From positions 1 to 42,006 of the forward strand of contig JAQWSQ010000060.1 of the NCBI GenBank assembly GCA_029243145.1: 42,006 nt of DNA, in the 5' to 3' direction. Both the position numbers and the translations under genes were made by a program. Below the pieces are notes generated by a model. That model saw only the letters and a program-made list of their open reading frames with translations. It was not told the DNA's origin and made no database searches. The stretch is from Planctomycetaceae bacterium (lineage in GTDB: Bacteria; Planctomycetota; Planctomycetia; Planctomycetales; Planctomycetaceae). Shown here piece by piece: positions 16,273 through 24,385 of the stretch (position 1 is the first letter of the stretch; the number at the start of each line of letters is the position of its first letter).

Positions 16273-17667
16273 TCAAATCTCCCAGCCTTTGCGGTATTCC
16301 TTACTGACAAACTGATTCAATTCCGGTTTGTTGGTGACCTTCATCTCGGTAGAGTCCCAGTGTAAGCGTTCGCCGGGAGCGCGAAGTGCCAGAACACCCA
16401 GCAATACCGTTTCGGTCATGGGGCCAGCGTAGCCGAAGTGGCAAACGGTCTCCCCTTCTCCACGGCAAGCATCAAACCACTCTTCGTAATGGCCCCGCGA
16501 ACGTGCGATGGTTTTGGGGATCGCTTGTGCCGCTTCGCGGAGTTCAACGGGAATCACTTGTGGCTTCCCACCGTGCGAACTGTGATACATCTTCCCTTTG
16601 CTACCGATGTAGAGCGCACCGTTCGAGGGGAGCGATTCGTTGGCGGGCATTTCATCGGGAGTGGCCGGCATCAACCCGCCGTCGTACCAGGTCATTTTGA
16701 CGGGTGGGAGATCTCCACGTGCCGGGAAGTTGTAGTGAATCATCGAAGCTTTTGGATAAGTCTCGAAGTTCCATTTATTTTTTTCCAATCGCGAGCCTTC
16801 AATGGTGTTTCGGGCTTCGACGGTGTCGGGCGCTCCCAGATTGAGTGCCCAATAAGGATGGTCGATGATGTGACAGCCCATGTCGCCCAATGCTCCCGTG
16901 CCGAAGTCCCACCAGCCACGCCATTTGAAGGGGACGTAATCAGAATGGTAAGCACGGTCGGCAGCCGGTCCGAGCCATAAATCCCAATCGAGTTCCGAAG
17001 GTACTGATGGAGTGTCGGTCGCTTTGCTCACTCCCTGTGGCCACCAGCCACCAGGACGATCCGACCAAACATGCACTTCGGTCACATCGCCGATGAGTCC
17101 TGATTGAATCCATTCGTTGGTGAGTCGTGCTCCTTCGGCACCGTGTCCCTGGTTTCCCATTTGGGTGACGACGCCCGCCTTCTCGGCGGCGCGTGTCAAG
17201 ACACGCGCTTCGTGCAATGTGTGCGTCATCGGTTTCTGGCAATAGACGTGCTTGCCCATGTTGATCGCCATCAAAGACGCCGGGGCGTGGATGTGGTCCG
17301 GTGTGCCGACCGTGACGGCATCGATATTCTTCTCTTCTTGTTCGAGCAGGATGCGGAAATCTTTGTAGCGAGTCGCTTTGGGGAATTTGTTGTAGGTTCC
17401 CGCAGCGCGTCGATCATCGACATCACACAGCGCGACAATGTTGGCACCATTGCCGGCATGCCTGTTGATGTCTCCTCCGCCCATCCCGCCAGCTCCGATA
17501 CCGGCAACATTGATCGTTTCACTGGGAGCAAGGTAACCCATGCCGAGAACGTGTCGCGGGACGATGGTTGCCGCCATTGATGCGGCAAAGGTACTACCTA
17601 GAAACATACGCCTTGATTCTATCTGCTTTTTACCGGAATCGTCAGAGGTTTGGACGCTAGAAGTCAT
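16273..17667 (-). CDS. Tat-exported Gfo/Idh/MocA family oxidoreductase
   Basis: The protein, about 464 aa, has a Tat signal (SRRMFLGSTFAASMAATIVP), then a Rossmann fold starting INVAGIGAGGMGGGDINRH. GTPDHIHAPASLMAINMGKHVYCQKPMTHTLHEA is the family's Asp-His and EKP-like segment; here the classical E of EKP is Q (QKP). TQMGNQGHGAEGARL and WDFGTGALGDMGCHIIDHPYWAL match the planctomycete exported Gfo/Idh/MocA group, probably acting on sugars in the periplasm. The start at 17667 (MTSSVQTSDDSG) is preferred over 17766 because the extension is unlike protein and overlaps the upstream region of the divergent gene. The true substrate is unknown. Confidence 0.93.
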   Translation of the reverse strand: MTSSVQTSDDSGKKQIESRRMFLGSTFAASMAATIVPRHVLGMGYLAPSETINVAGIGAGGMGGGDINRHAGNGANIVALCDVDDRRAAGTYNKFPKATRYKDFRILLEQEEKNIDAVTVGTPDHIHAPASLMAINMGKHVYCQKPMTHTLHEARVLTRAAEKAGVVTQMGNQGHGAEGARLTNEWIQSGLIGDVTEVHVWSDRPGGWWPQGVSKATDTPSVPSELDWDLWLGPAADRAYHSDYVPFKWRGWWDFGTGALGDMGCHIIDHPYWALNLGAPDTVEARNTIEGSRLEKNKWNFETYPKASMIHYNFPARGDLPPVKMTWYDGGLMPATPDEMPANESLPSNGALYIGSKGKMYHSSHGGKPQVIPVELREAAQAIPKTIARSRGHYEEWFDACRGEGETVCHFGYAGPMTETVLLGVLALRAPGERLHWDSTEMKVTNKPELNQFVSKEYRKGWEI

Positions 17668-17793
17668 CGATATGCTCCGAAATCTGAAGGTGTAATAAGA
17701 ATTGTAATTTGTTTCACCGACTGACAGATGGAGGTGAGTACAATGAAGGCACCTATCATGTCCCACATCGCTTTCTCAAGTAAAGGATTTTTT

Positions 17794-18297
17794 ATGAGAC
17801 TCTTCCAGACATGTCTGTTTCTCGCGACTTTTGCACTGCTGACAAATGTTTCACACGCTGATGAGGTCAAGCAAGGCGATAAAGCTCCCGACTTCAAAGC
17901 GTCCAACATCGAGGGCGAAACGGTCAAATTGTCCGACTGGGTGGGGGAGAAAAAGATGGTTGTGGTCTTCAGTCGTGCGCATTGGTGTCCATTTTTTATG
18001 AGGCAATTGAAAGAACTTTCCAATCATTATGAAGACATTTCTAAAGCGGGTGGCGAGGTGATAGTCGTTTTTCGAGAGGACAAAGATGGCGCCGAAGGGC
18101 TGAAGAAATCCCAGAAAACGGGCGCAACCAAGTTTCCTTTGTTACTTGATCTGGGAGCGAAAGAGATTGCCGATTACAGTACGACCGGCTATACGACATA
18201 TATCATCGGTAAGGATGGAACTGTCGAAAACATTTTGGCGGGGAAGAAATCCAAACGCCCTTCCGCTCACGCCATTATTGAAGCTGTGAAGAAATAA
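17794..18297 (+). CDS. Secreted peroxiredoxin-like (AhpC/TSA) protein lacking the second active-site Cys
   Basis: The 167-aa protein has a signal peptide (MRLFQTCLFLATFALLTNVSHA) and a thioredoxin-like fold: KAPDFKASNIEGETVKLSDWVGEKKMVVVFSRAHWCPFFMRQLKEL. Cys65 matches the peroxidatic Cys of AhpC/TSA-like proteins, but the position that is Cys in the usual CPYC/CPFC motif is Phe68 (CPFF). It would therefore act as a one-Cys peroxidase or have another role. The start at 17794 is chosen because AAAGGA precedes it at good spacing and the signal peptide begins there. It is divergent from the oxidoreductase and ends in a strong terminator. Confidence 0.87.
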   Translation: MRLFQTCLFLATFALLTNVSHADEVKQGDKAPDFKASNIEGETVKLSDWVGEKKMVVVFSRAHWCPFFMRQLKELSNHYEDISKAGGEVIVVFREDKDGAEGLKKSQKTGATKFPLLLDLGAKEIADYSTTGYTTYIIGKDGTVENILAGKKSKRPSAHAIIEAVKK

Positions 18298-18334
18298 TCC
18301 GCATCTGGATTCTCTATTCTGACTTGGTTACCCT

Positions 18335-18369
18335 CACTCAGAGACATGTTCTGTCTCTGAGTGTTTTTT
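18335..18369 (+). terminator. Strong rho-independent terminator after the peroxiredoxin-like gene
   Basis: A perfect 12-bp stem, CACTCAGAGACA (18335-18346) with TGTCTCTGAGTG (18352-18363), has a 5-nt loop and is followed by six T. It lies about 40 bp after the peroxiredoxin-like stop and before the sulfatase. Confidence 0.9.
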
Positions 18370-18394
18370 CTTGCGCTGAAGAAAGTGTGTGATA

Positions 18395-19774
18395 ATGCGA
18401 ATCTCCAAGTGGTTAGCTGCGAGTCTGATTCTGCTGGCCTCAAATCTCACTGGAGAGGCGGCTCCACCCAATGTTGTGCTGATGTTGGCCGATGATCTTG
18501 GTTATGGCGACCTGAGTTGTTACGGCAGTCCCAACACTCACACTCCGAATTTGGATGAGCTGGCGTCGCAAGGAATTCGTTTCACTGATTTCTACGCGGC
18601 ATGTGCCGTTTGTTCGCCATCTCGGGGAGCTACCATGACGGGGCGATTTTCCGTCCGGGCCGGTATCTATAGCTGGATTCATACGTCTCACGAAATGCAT
18701 TTGCGCACAGAAGAAACGACCATCGCGGAACTCGTCAAGGATCAGGGTTATGCGACCGCTCATATCGGCAAATGGCATTTAGGGTACGATCTCGAAAAAG
18801 GTTCAGGAGACAAGCCGAATCCCGGAGATCATGGTTTTGATTACTGGATGGCGACCGGGAACAACGCAACGCCGTCACATCGAAATCCCAATAACTTTGT
18901 CCTGAATGGAATGGCTCTCGGAGAAGTCGAAGGCTATTCGTGCCAGATTGTTGCCGACAAAGCGATTGACTGGCTACAAACAAAGCGAGACAAGTCGGCT
19001 CCGTTTTTTCTGAATGTCTGGTTTCATGAACCGCATGCCAAAGTCGCCGCTCCTCCCGAATTGGCCGAGCGACACAAAGGGAAAAAGAATCCGCAGTATT
19101 TCGGTTGCATCGAGAATATGGACATCGCCGTCGGTCGATTGATGAAGACCCTCGAAGAAATGGGGGCCGCCGACAATACTCTGGTCATCTTTACGTCCGA
19201 TAACGGCAGTTACATGGCGGGGAGTAATGGCAATCTCAAGGGACGCAAAACGCAATTGTGGGAAGGTGGGATTCGTGAGCCGGGTATCATCCGCTGGCCG
19301 GGACACATCAAGCCGGGGCAAGTGACCGACACACCGGCGGGACTCGTCGATTTGTTACCAACCATTTGCGAAGCGACCGGTGCCAAGCTTCCCACAGATC
19401 GCATACTGGACGGCGTTCCATTACAGCCGTTGTTTACCGGCGAAAAACTGGTGCGCGAGAAGCCGCTGTACTGGTTCTACAATCCCTCACGTCCTGTCTG
19501 TGTGATTCGTGATGGCGATTACTGTCTGATTGCTGACCCGGAGATTGATCTCCCAAAACAGAATATGTTCAAAGAAGAATTCATTGGAGACATCAAGAAA
19601 ACCGGACTGCTGAACTTTCGACTTTATCATCTGCGCAACGATCCCGGACAGGAGCACGATCTTGCCAGTCAAGAGCCAGATCGACTTGAGAAGATGAAAC
19701 GGCAAATGCTCGATTTGCATCGTGAAGTTGTTGCCGAAGCGTACGATTTTCGTCAGGATATGAAGAAAAAGTAA
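18395..19774 (+). CDS. Exported Cys-type sulfatase
   Basis: This is a formylglycine-dependent sulfatase of about 459 aa. A signal peptide covers residues 1-22, followed by PPNVVLMLADDLGYGDLSCYG (metal-binding DD at 33-34). VCSPSRGATMTGR holds Cys73 in the C-x-P-S-R motif that is converted to formylglycine. HIGKWHLG, FTSDNG and GIREPGIIRWPGHIKPG are further family motifs. Such enzymes remove sulfate esters from polysaccharides and are numerous in marine planctomycetes. The ATG at 18395 is preferred over a GTG two codons earlier. The beta-helix gene starts 34 bp later on the same strand, so the pair may act together on a sulfated glycan (inference). The substrate is not predictable here. Confidence 0.95.
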   Translation: MRISKWLAASLILLASNLTGEAAPPNVVLMLADDLGYGDLSCYGSPNTHTPNLDELASQGIRFTDFYAACAVCSPSRGATMTGRFSVRAGIYSWIHTSHEMHLRTEETTIAELVKDQGYATAHIGKWHLGYDLEKGSGDKPNPGDHGFDYWMATGNNATPSHRNPNNFVLNGMALGEVEGYSCQIVADKAIDWLQTKRDKSAPFFLNVWFHEPHAKVAAPPELAERHKGKKNPQYFGCIENMDIAVGRLMKTLEEMGAADNTLVIFTSDNGSYMAGSNGNLKGRKTQLWEGGIREPGIIRWPGHIKPGQVTDTPAGLVDLLPTICEATGAKLPTDRILDGVPLQPLFTGEKLVREKPLYWFYNPSRPVCVIRDGDYCLIADPEIDLPKQNMFKEEFIGDIKKTGLLNFRLYHLRNDPGQEHDLASQEPDRLEKMKRQMLDLHREVVAEAYDFRQDMKKK

Positions 19775-19808
19775 GGAGTCGAAGACACTCGTAATTCCAG
19801 GAGCTTTC

Positions 19809-21501
19809 ATGCACTCACTCACTCCGTCCTCTGCGTTACGTTCATCACGATTAACATGTTTATTTCGAATAGTGATGGGATTGGCATTGTTGTTAATTCC
19901 GTCTTTAAACCTGTTTGCATCCATCATTCGTGTCCCACAGGATCAAAAAACGATTCAAGCGGGAATTGATATTGCTTTACCGGGAGATTTGGTGATTGTC
20001 TCTCCGGGAACGTATCGCGAACGCCTGCGATTGAATCCCGGTGTGATTGTCCAAAGTGCAGGAGATGATTCTCTCGGCAAATTCGGATTACTGCGGGCTG
20101 AAAAAACTACCATCGATGGAGCTTTTCAAGATGCGGAAGGTCCTGGTGTCACCATGGCTGAAGGGTCGACGATTGATGGTTTTTCTGTGACGGGCGTCGG
20201 AATCTACGATGACGAAGAATGGAAGAAGCATTATGCCACTCGTGGGAGTGAACAAGGATATGAAGAAATTGGTACACCGGGCATCGCCGGGATCAGTGTG
20301 GTCGGCATTAGTGATTGCAGTGTGAAGAACAATATCGTACATCATATCGGATATTCGGGGATCGCCGTCATGGGGCAAACCGGTATGCGGGTCTCTCCTC
20401 ACATCTACCGCAACGTGACTTATCGAAACATGGGAGGTGGCATTGGTTCGATGAAGAAGTCGACCGCCCGCATCGAGGAAAATCGATGTTTCGAAAATTT
20501 CTATGCAGGGATCGGGCATGACGATGCGAGTCCGCTCGTCATCAATAATATCTGCTATCACAATATTCGCGCCGGTATCGGGATCAGCGAAGGTGCTCAG
20601 CCCTTTGTTCGTGGTAACAAATGCTATGAAAACCGTCGAGCAGGAATTGGTGTGAGGACGGGTGAAGAGACGCGGCCGATCATTGAGAAAAACGAATGTT
20701 ACGATAACGATATGGCGGGAATCGGTGCCAGCGATGAGTCTTCACCATTGATACGCAGCAATCGCTGTTACCGAAATCAAATGGTCGGAATCGGGGCCGA
20801 TACTCACGCTACTCCGACCATCATCGGAAACGAATGCTTCGAGAATCGGCTTGTCGGGATTGGGCAACAAAATGGTGCTCAGACAATCCTGATTGGAAAC
20901 CATTGCCACCATAATCTTGTTGGAGGAATCGGCTTAGAGGCAACTGATTCGGGAACTGCGAAGTTACTCCAGAATCGCGTGTCTGAGAACGGAAAGATTG
21001 CAGTCGGTATCAACGCGGGTTGGACCGTTTTTCTTTCGTAATACTCTGACAAATAAAGAAGGGCTTCCACCCGTCGTTATGGTCCATAAGGGAGCGAAAG
21101 CATCTTTTTTCGATAACGTGATCAAAGGGGGTGGTGTGGCAGGAATCCGGGTCGCCGGACACGCATATATTCACGACAATACATTTCAGGGGACATCTCT
21201 GCGCAAAGTAGGGCCGCCCAATTATGGTGTCTGGGCGCTTCCAGGTTCAAAAGTCACACTCTCCGAAAATCAGTTCGACATGTGGCGACACGCATTGTTA
21301 GCCACTGAATCCACTGTGACGGCCAACGGCAATAAAGTCTCCAACTTCCATCAAACCGCGATTGTGGTCCAGAAGCCGATTGTTCCTCCAAACCTCTTCG
21401 GTAATCGTGCAAAATCCGATCAGCCGAACTCCAATGTTGTCGTGTTTGACGGTGAACCGGGCATCGTGGAGGACAATCAGATCGAAAGGAACGAAGAATA
21501 A
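19809..21501 (+). pseudogene. Right-handed beta-helix (NosD-like) protein interrupted by a +1 frameshift in a T5 run
   Basis: Two frames together encode one protein of about 563 aa. The N-terminal part, 19809-21041, has a hydrophobic export segment near residues 14-35, then IRVPQDQKTIQAGIDIALPGDLVIVSPGTYRE, a typical beta-helix opening. About 23-residue coils follow, with the pattern N-x-C-Y/F-x-N-x3-GIG-x6-P. It stops right after GWTVFLS. The second frame resumes with FFRNTLTNKEG and runs to 21501. Removing one T from the run at 21028-21032 joins them as GWTVFFRNTLTNKEG. This is either a real mutation, slippage, or a sequencing error. The likely role is carbohydrate binding or cleavage outside the cell, fitting the neighbouring sulfatase. 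The disruption keeps about 73% of the protein in the first frame. Confidence 0.85.
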
Positions 21502-21504
21502 TTC

Positions 21505-21519
21505 AGTGACAGAGTCACT
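21505..21519. terminator. Small hairpin between convergent beta-helix and methyltransferase genes
   Basis: AGTGAC/GTCACT with an AGA loop sits between the two convergent stop codons, overlapping the methyltransferase stop. CGAAGA and TCTTCG can extend the pairing outside. It has no clear T-run on either strand, so a terminator role is only possible. Confidence 0.35.
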
Positions 21520-22459
21520 TCTTCGTACCCATTACGTTCACGCCGCTCCCGATGAGCAAATTCCATTCATAGGCACAGCGATAGAGGAATCCTTTTTTTT
21601 CTGGCGGCAAGATTATCAAATCGGCAAATCCGGCGTCGAGAAACCATGATGAGAGTTCTTCAACGGTGTGATGGTGTTGATATTCGGGAGCGTACCAGTC
21701 GAAGGTGTCGCAGATACGATTTTCTTCATTCGGATGCGCGCTGAAGTTCACGAACTTGTTGAGTGTTTTGTTGAGAAGGGGCAAGCCGCCCAGTTTGGCT
21801 CCGCGTTGGGACCACTGTTCCAGTTTCTCGGTGGACCAGTTTGTTGTCCTTTTACGGAGACGATTGTTAATCGCTTCTTGCCACCACTGATTTTTGCGGT
21901 ACAGCCAAACGGCATATTTGCCGCCCGGCTTGACCATCTTGGAGACGGCGTCGAACACGGCCTTCGTCTTTTTATCGTGGTGCATGACGCCAATGGATAA
22001 GACGTAATCGAACGATTGATGTTGTAGAGGTAGATGCTTCAAATCGGCTTGCAAGAAATGGACGCGATCCAGATGGCCGCAGAGCTTCTCTGCTTTTTCG
22101 ACGGCTGACGAATGATCGGCTCCGATGACAATCGCGCCCGCTTCGCCACAGATTTTGGAATACCGCCCTCCCCCGCAACCGGCATCCAGAACTCGTTTGC
22201 CCTTCATCTCTTTCAATGAGAAACCGGTTTTGGCTTCAAAGGTGGCGCGGTCTTCATCCTCGTGGGCCACTTCGTATTTATTCCATTGGAGCCCAAAAGA
22301 TTCGAGGTGTTCGTCCGACACGAACCGTGGAATACCCTCAAGAACTTTCCCTAGCGGTTGTCCTCGCGATGTCTGAAATTTGTCTTCGGCGATATATAAT
22401 GGATTGCCGTTCTCCGGCTCGCGCAGAGTGGAAGTCAAATCCTTATGAAGTCGTGTCAT
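21515..22459 (-). CDS. Class I SAM-dependent methyltransferase
   Basis: The 314-aa protein has the SAM-binding motif VLDAGCGGGRYSKICGEAGAIVIGADHSSAVEKA (motif I and the acidic end of strand 2), then FLQADLKHLPLQHQSFDYVLSIGVMHHDKKTKAVFDAVSKMVKPGGKYAVWLYRK, typical of methyltransf_11-type enzymes. The N-terminal 45 residues (ENGNPLYIAEDKFQTSRGQPLGKVLEGIPRFV) resemble a zinc-less TRM112-like leader found in such enzymes. The C-terminus (FDWYAPEYQHHHTVEELSSWFLDAGFADL) fits the family that modifies lipids, quinones or sugars. The substrate is unknown. The MBL-fold hydrolase gene lies 24 bp upstream on the same strand, so the two may be co-transcribed. Confidence 0.92.
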   Translation of the reverse strand: MTRLHKDLTSTLREPENGNPLYIAEDKFQTSRGQPLGKVLEGIPRFVSDEHLESFGLQWNKYEVAHEDEDRATFEAKTGFSLKEMKGKRVLDAGCGGGRYSKICGEAGAIVIGADHSSAVEKAEKLCGHLDRVHFLQADLKHLPLQHQSFDYVLSIGVMHHDKKTKAVFDAVSKMVKPGGKYAVWLYRKNQWWQEAINNRLRKRTTNWSTEKLEQWSQRGAKLGGLPLLNKTLNKFVNFSAHPNEENRICDTFDWYAPEYQHHHTVEELSSWFLDAGFADLIILPPEKKGFLYRCAYEWNLLIGSGVNVMGTKK

Positions 22460-22483
22460 TCTGAGCGTCTTCGATGGTGTCTC

Positions 22484-23218
22484 TTAAAACTCGATTTCCA
22501 TGAGATCGATAGCGACTTCGGTGTGAGGGAAGATTTCGCGGATCGTGGAAAGATTGAGCGGGTCGTCTCCCTCCAGTGTCGGATCGAGATGGGTCAGAAT
22601 CAAGCGACCCACCCCGGCTTCTTTCGCCATTTTGGCGACTGGTGATGGGGTGCTATGCCCTGTTTTCTTTGCGAAATTCTCGTGGCCTTCCGGGAAATTA
22701 CACTCATGAATCAGCAGATCCACTCCTTGCACGAATTCTACGGAACTTCCGTTACAGTGCGTATCGGTCAAGTAGGCGAAAGATCGGTCTGGCCAATCGA
22801 CACGGAATCCGAGGGAACCTCCCGGATGTTCTTGCACGTTGTGAGTTAAACGACCTCCCTGTGCGACTTCTAAAGATTCAGGGATTGTCTCGAATTTGTA
22901 ATCGGGCAGGATCGGGAACACATCATCACTGAAGAGATGCTGACGGACGGCGTTCAGTGTCTTGTCGTTGCTGTAAATCGTTGCTGAGGAGACATCGCCT
23001 TGAATCAGAGTTGGCAAGAAAAACGTGAGACCACAGATGTGATCGAGGTGTGCGTGAGACAGGACAATTTGCACGTTCTCGGTCTGCAAAAGTTTGGGGA
23101 CACGAAAAAAACTGGTCCCCGCATCGAAGATGAGGCCGAGTTCGGGAAGCATGAGGCAGGTGGTATGTCGGGCGTTGTTGGGATGGTAACCACCGGTGCC
23201 GAGCAGGATTAGTTTCAT
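22484..23218 (-). CDS. MBL-fold metallo-hydrolase, RNase Z-like
   Basis: The 244-aa protein starts MKLILLGTGGYHPNNARHTTC and carries the zinc-binding HxHxDH motif as SHAHLDH near residues 54-60. Later metal ligands appear in YLTDTHCNG, LLIHECNFPEGHE and LILTHLDPT. The overall pattern resembles RNase Z and the arylsulfatase/phosphodiesterase branch of the MBL superfamily. The family cleaves phosphodiester or related bonds. No exosite long enough for tRNA binding in classical RNase Z is obvious, so tRNase activity is not claimed. It is probably first in an operon with the methyltransferase. Confidence 0.9.
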   Translation of the reverse strand: MKLILLGTGGYHPNNARHTTCLMLPELGLIFDAGTSFFRVPKLLQTENVQIVLSHAHLDHICGLTFFLPTLIQGDVSSATIYSNDKTLNAVRQHLFSDDVFPILPDYKFETIPESLEVAQGGRLTHNVQEHPGGSLGFRVDWPDRSFAYLTDTHCNGSSVEFVQGVDLLIHECNFPEGHENFAKKTGHSTPSPVAKMAKEAGVGRLILTHLDPTLEGDDPLNLSTIREIFPHTEVAIDLMEIEF

Positions 23219-23344
23219 GATACGACCGTCTGTTTTCGAGTGTTCCGCCTCGTCTGTATCTTAGATGGAGAAGCTGGGGAACGAAAGCAGAAAGCCGGGA
23301 TTATGAGCACAAAAGGCTGATCTCTGCCGACTACATGTTTTGTC

Positions 23345-23424
23345 ATAGCCCATGTGCGCGAGCACATGGGATGGGTACGTGTCAGGGATTTCTCGCATCC
23401 CTCGTGCTGGCGTCCGAGGGCTAT
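23345..23424. repeat. 80-nt structured repeat, copy 1: three hairpins inside an outer stem
   Basis: The ends are ATAGCCC and GGGCTAT. Inside are CCCATGTGC/GCACATGGG with a GCGA loop, AGGGAT/ATCCCT, and CCCTCG/CGAGGG. A second copy of exactly the same length lies at 24299-24378 in the same orientation and is about 85% identical by eye. A short similar stretch (ATGGCCTATGTGCGCG) lies near 23755. Copy 1 is 53 bp past the stop of the 83-aa minus-strand gene. Confidence 0.8.
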
Positions 23425-23476
23425 TAAGCTCTCTCATATCAGGTTACTTCATGGATCTAGGCGTTCATTTGTCGCA

Positions 23477-23728
23477 TCACGGAATCGGTTGGCACAATTC
23501 AACTTCAAACCATGGCAGACGAATTCCGTCGACGAGTTCCACCTTTTTGATTTTCACGACTGGGTGTTCGGTGATGATGCGTTCGATGGTGTCGGCCGTC
23601 CAGCCAGGCCTTTCGACATTTTCACGAAGTTCCCGGTCGCGTTGATCGAGGTTGGCTTGCGGCACACGCAGAATGCGGATCTTGTCGCCGACATGAAGCT
23701 GATTTCGGTCCGGCATCACATCTCGCAT
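23477..23728 (-). CDS. Small hypothetical protein, 83 aa
   Basis: The sequence is compact and protein-like: NQLHVGDKIRILRVPQANLDQRDRE, then TADTIERIITEHPVVKIKKVE and GIRLPWFEVEL. This suggests a small SH3-like beta fold with a central helix, but I do not recognise a family. An in-frame second Met at residue 5 (MPDRNQ) could be the start. Codon use fits neighbours and the frame is coherent across its length. It lies between the two copies of the 80-nt structured repeat. No signal peptide is seen, so it is cytoplasmic. Function unknown. Confidence 0.6.
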   Translation of the reverse strand: MRDVMPDRNQLHVGDKIRILRVPQANLDQRDRELRENVERPGWTADTIERIITEHPVVKIKKVELVDGIRLPWFEVELCQPIP

Positions 23729-23916
23729 TCACACATACAGTTTCTGTTTGGTCATGGCCTATGTGCGCGGGTTGAGGATCTCCACACACCAGAGGAATTT
23801 AGGGAAATCTTCACTGTTGTGCATGAATTGGGGTGACTCTTCCGTTGAGAGAATCGTTTCCCGAAGAGTAAGTAAAAAAAGACCTTTGCTCATATTTGAT
23901 GTATTGGATTTATTCT

Positions 23917-24234
23917 ATGAATTCTTTGAAGATTTCTCGGCACATCTGGTTGTTTCGTTGTTTGAGTCTTTTGCTGTTTCTGGTTGCTTTGAGTGATTTG
24001 ACAACAATTTCATGGGGACGAAGTAGTCTCTGTCCTATTTGTGATGGTGAACTGTTTGAATGTCGCGAAAATGCAGGTGAGCGTTTGGAACATGCAAATC
24101 GAATTTGCAACAGCAGCTCCTCTTATGCCGAGTTTCAAACCTGTCATGAGCATTCTCTCGAAGAAGATCGGCGCCGTCGAAGTGCCTGTTCAGATCAATG
24201 GTGGTTCTGCACGGAATGTCTTTGCAGTTTCTGA
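23917..24234 (+). CDS. Small Cys-rich secreted or anchored hypothetical protein
   Basis: The 105-aa protein has a hydrophobic segment at residues 8-28 (IWLFRCLSLLLFLVALSDL) that fits a signal peptide or anchor. The rest contains paired cysteines: CPICDGELFEC, RIC, FQTCHEH, SACSDQ, CTECLC. Such spacing suggests a metal-binding or disulfide-rich domain. The ATG at 23917 is chosen because it directly precedes the basic N-region of the signal; upstream starts at 23896 and 23899 are in frame. A two-way terminator begins 15 bp after the stop, which supports a real transcription unit. I recognise no family. It lies between the two 80-nt repeats. Confidence 0.55.
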   Translation: MNSLKISRHIWLFRCLSLLLFLVALSDLTTISWGRSSLCPICDGELFECRENAGERLEHANRICNSSSSYAEFQTCHEHSLEEDRRRRSACSDQWWFCTECLCSF

Positions 24235-24248
24235 TGTTTTGATATCAA

Positions 24249-24288
24249 AAAAACCGCGGGCGGAAATCTCTTTCCACTCGCGGTTTTT
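24249..24288. terminator. Bidirectional rho-independent terminator
   Basis: AAAAACCGCG (24249-24258) pairs with CGCGGTTTTT (24279-24288), giving a GC core flanked by A and T runs, so it can act on both strands. It ends the Cys-rich gene on the plus strand and could back up termination of the minus-strand gnd transcript. Confidence 0.8.
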
Positions 24289-24298
24289 GTCGTTGATC

Positions 24299-24378
24299 AT
24301 AGCCCATGTGCGCAAGAACATGGTATGGGTGTGTGTTAGGGATTGTTCACATCCCTCGTGCTTGCGCCCGAGGGCTAT
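24299..24378. repeat. 80-nt structured repeat, copy 2
   Basis: It has the same length and outer stem (ATAGCCC/GGGCTAT) as the copy at 23345-23424. The AGGGAT/ATCCCT and CCCTCG/CGAGGG hairpins are kept, while the first hairpin is partly broken (loop GCAA, two mismatches). It lies 8 bp beyond the stop of the minus-strand gnd gene. Confidence 0.8.
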
Positions 24379-24385
24379 AAAGCCC

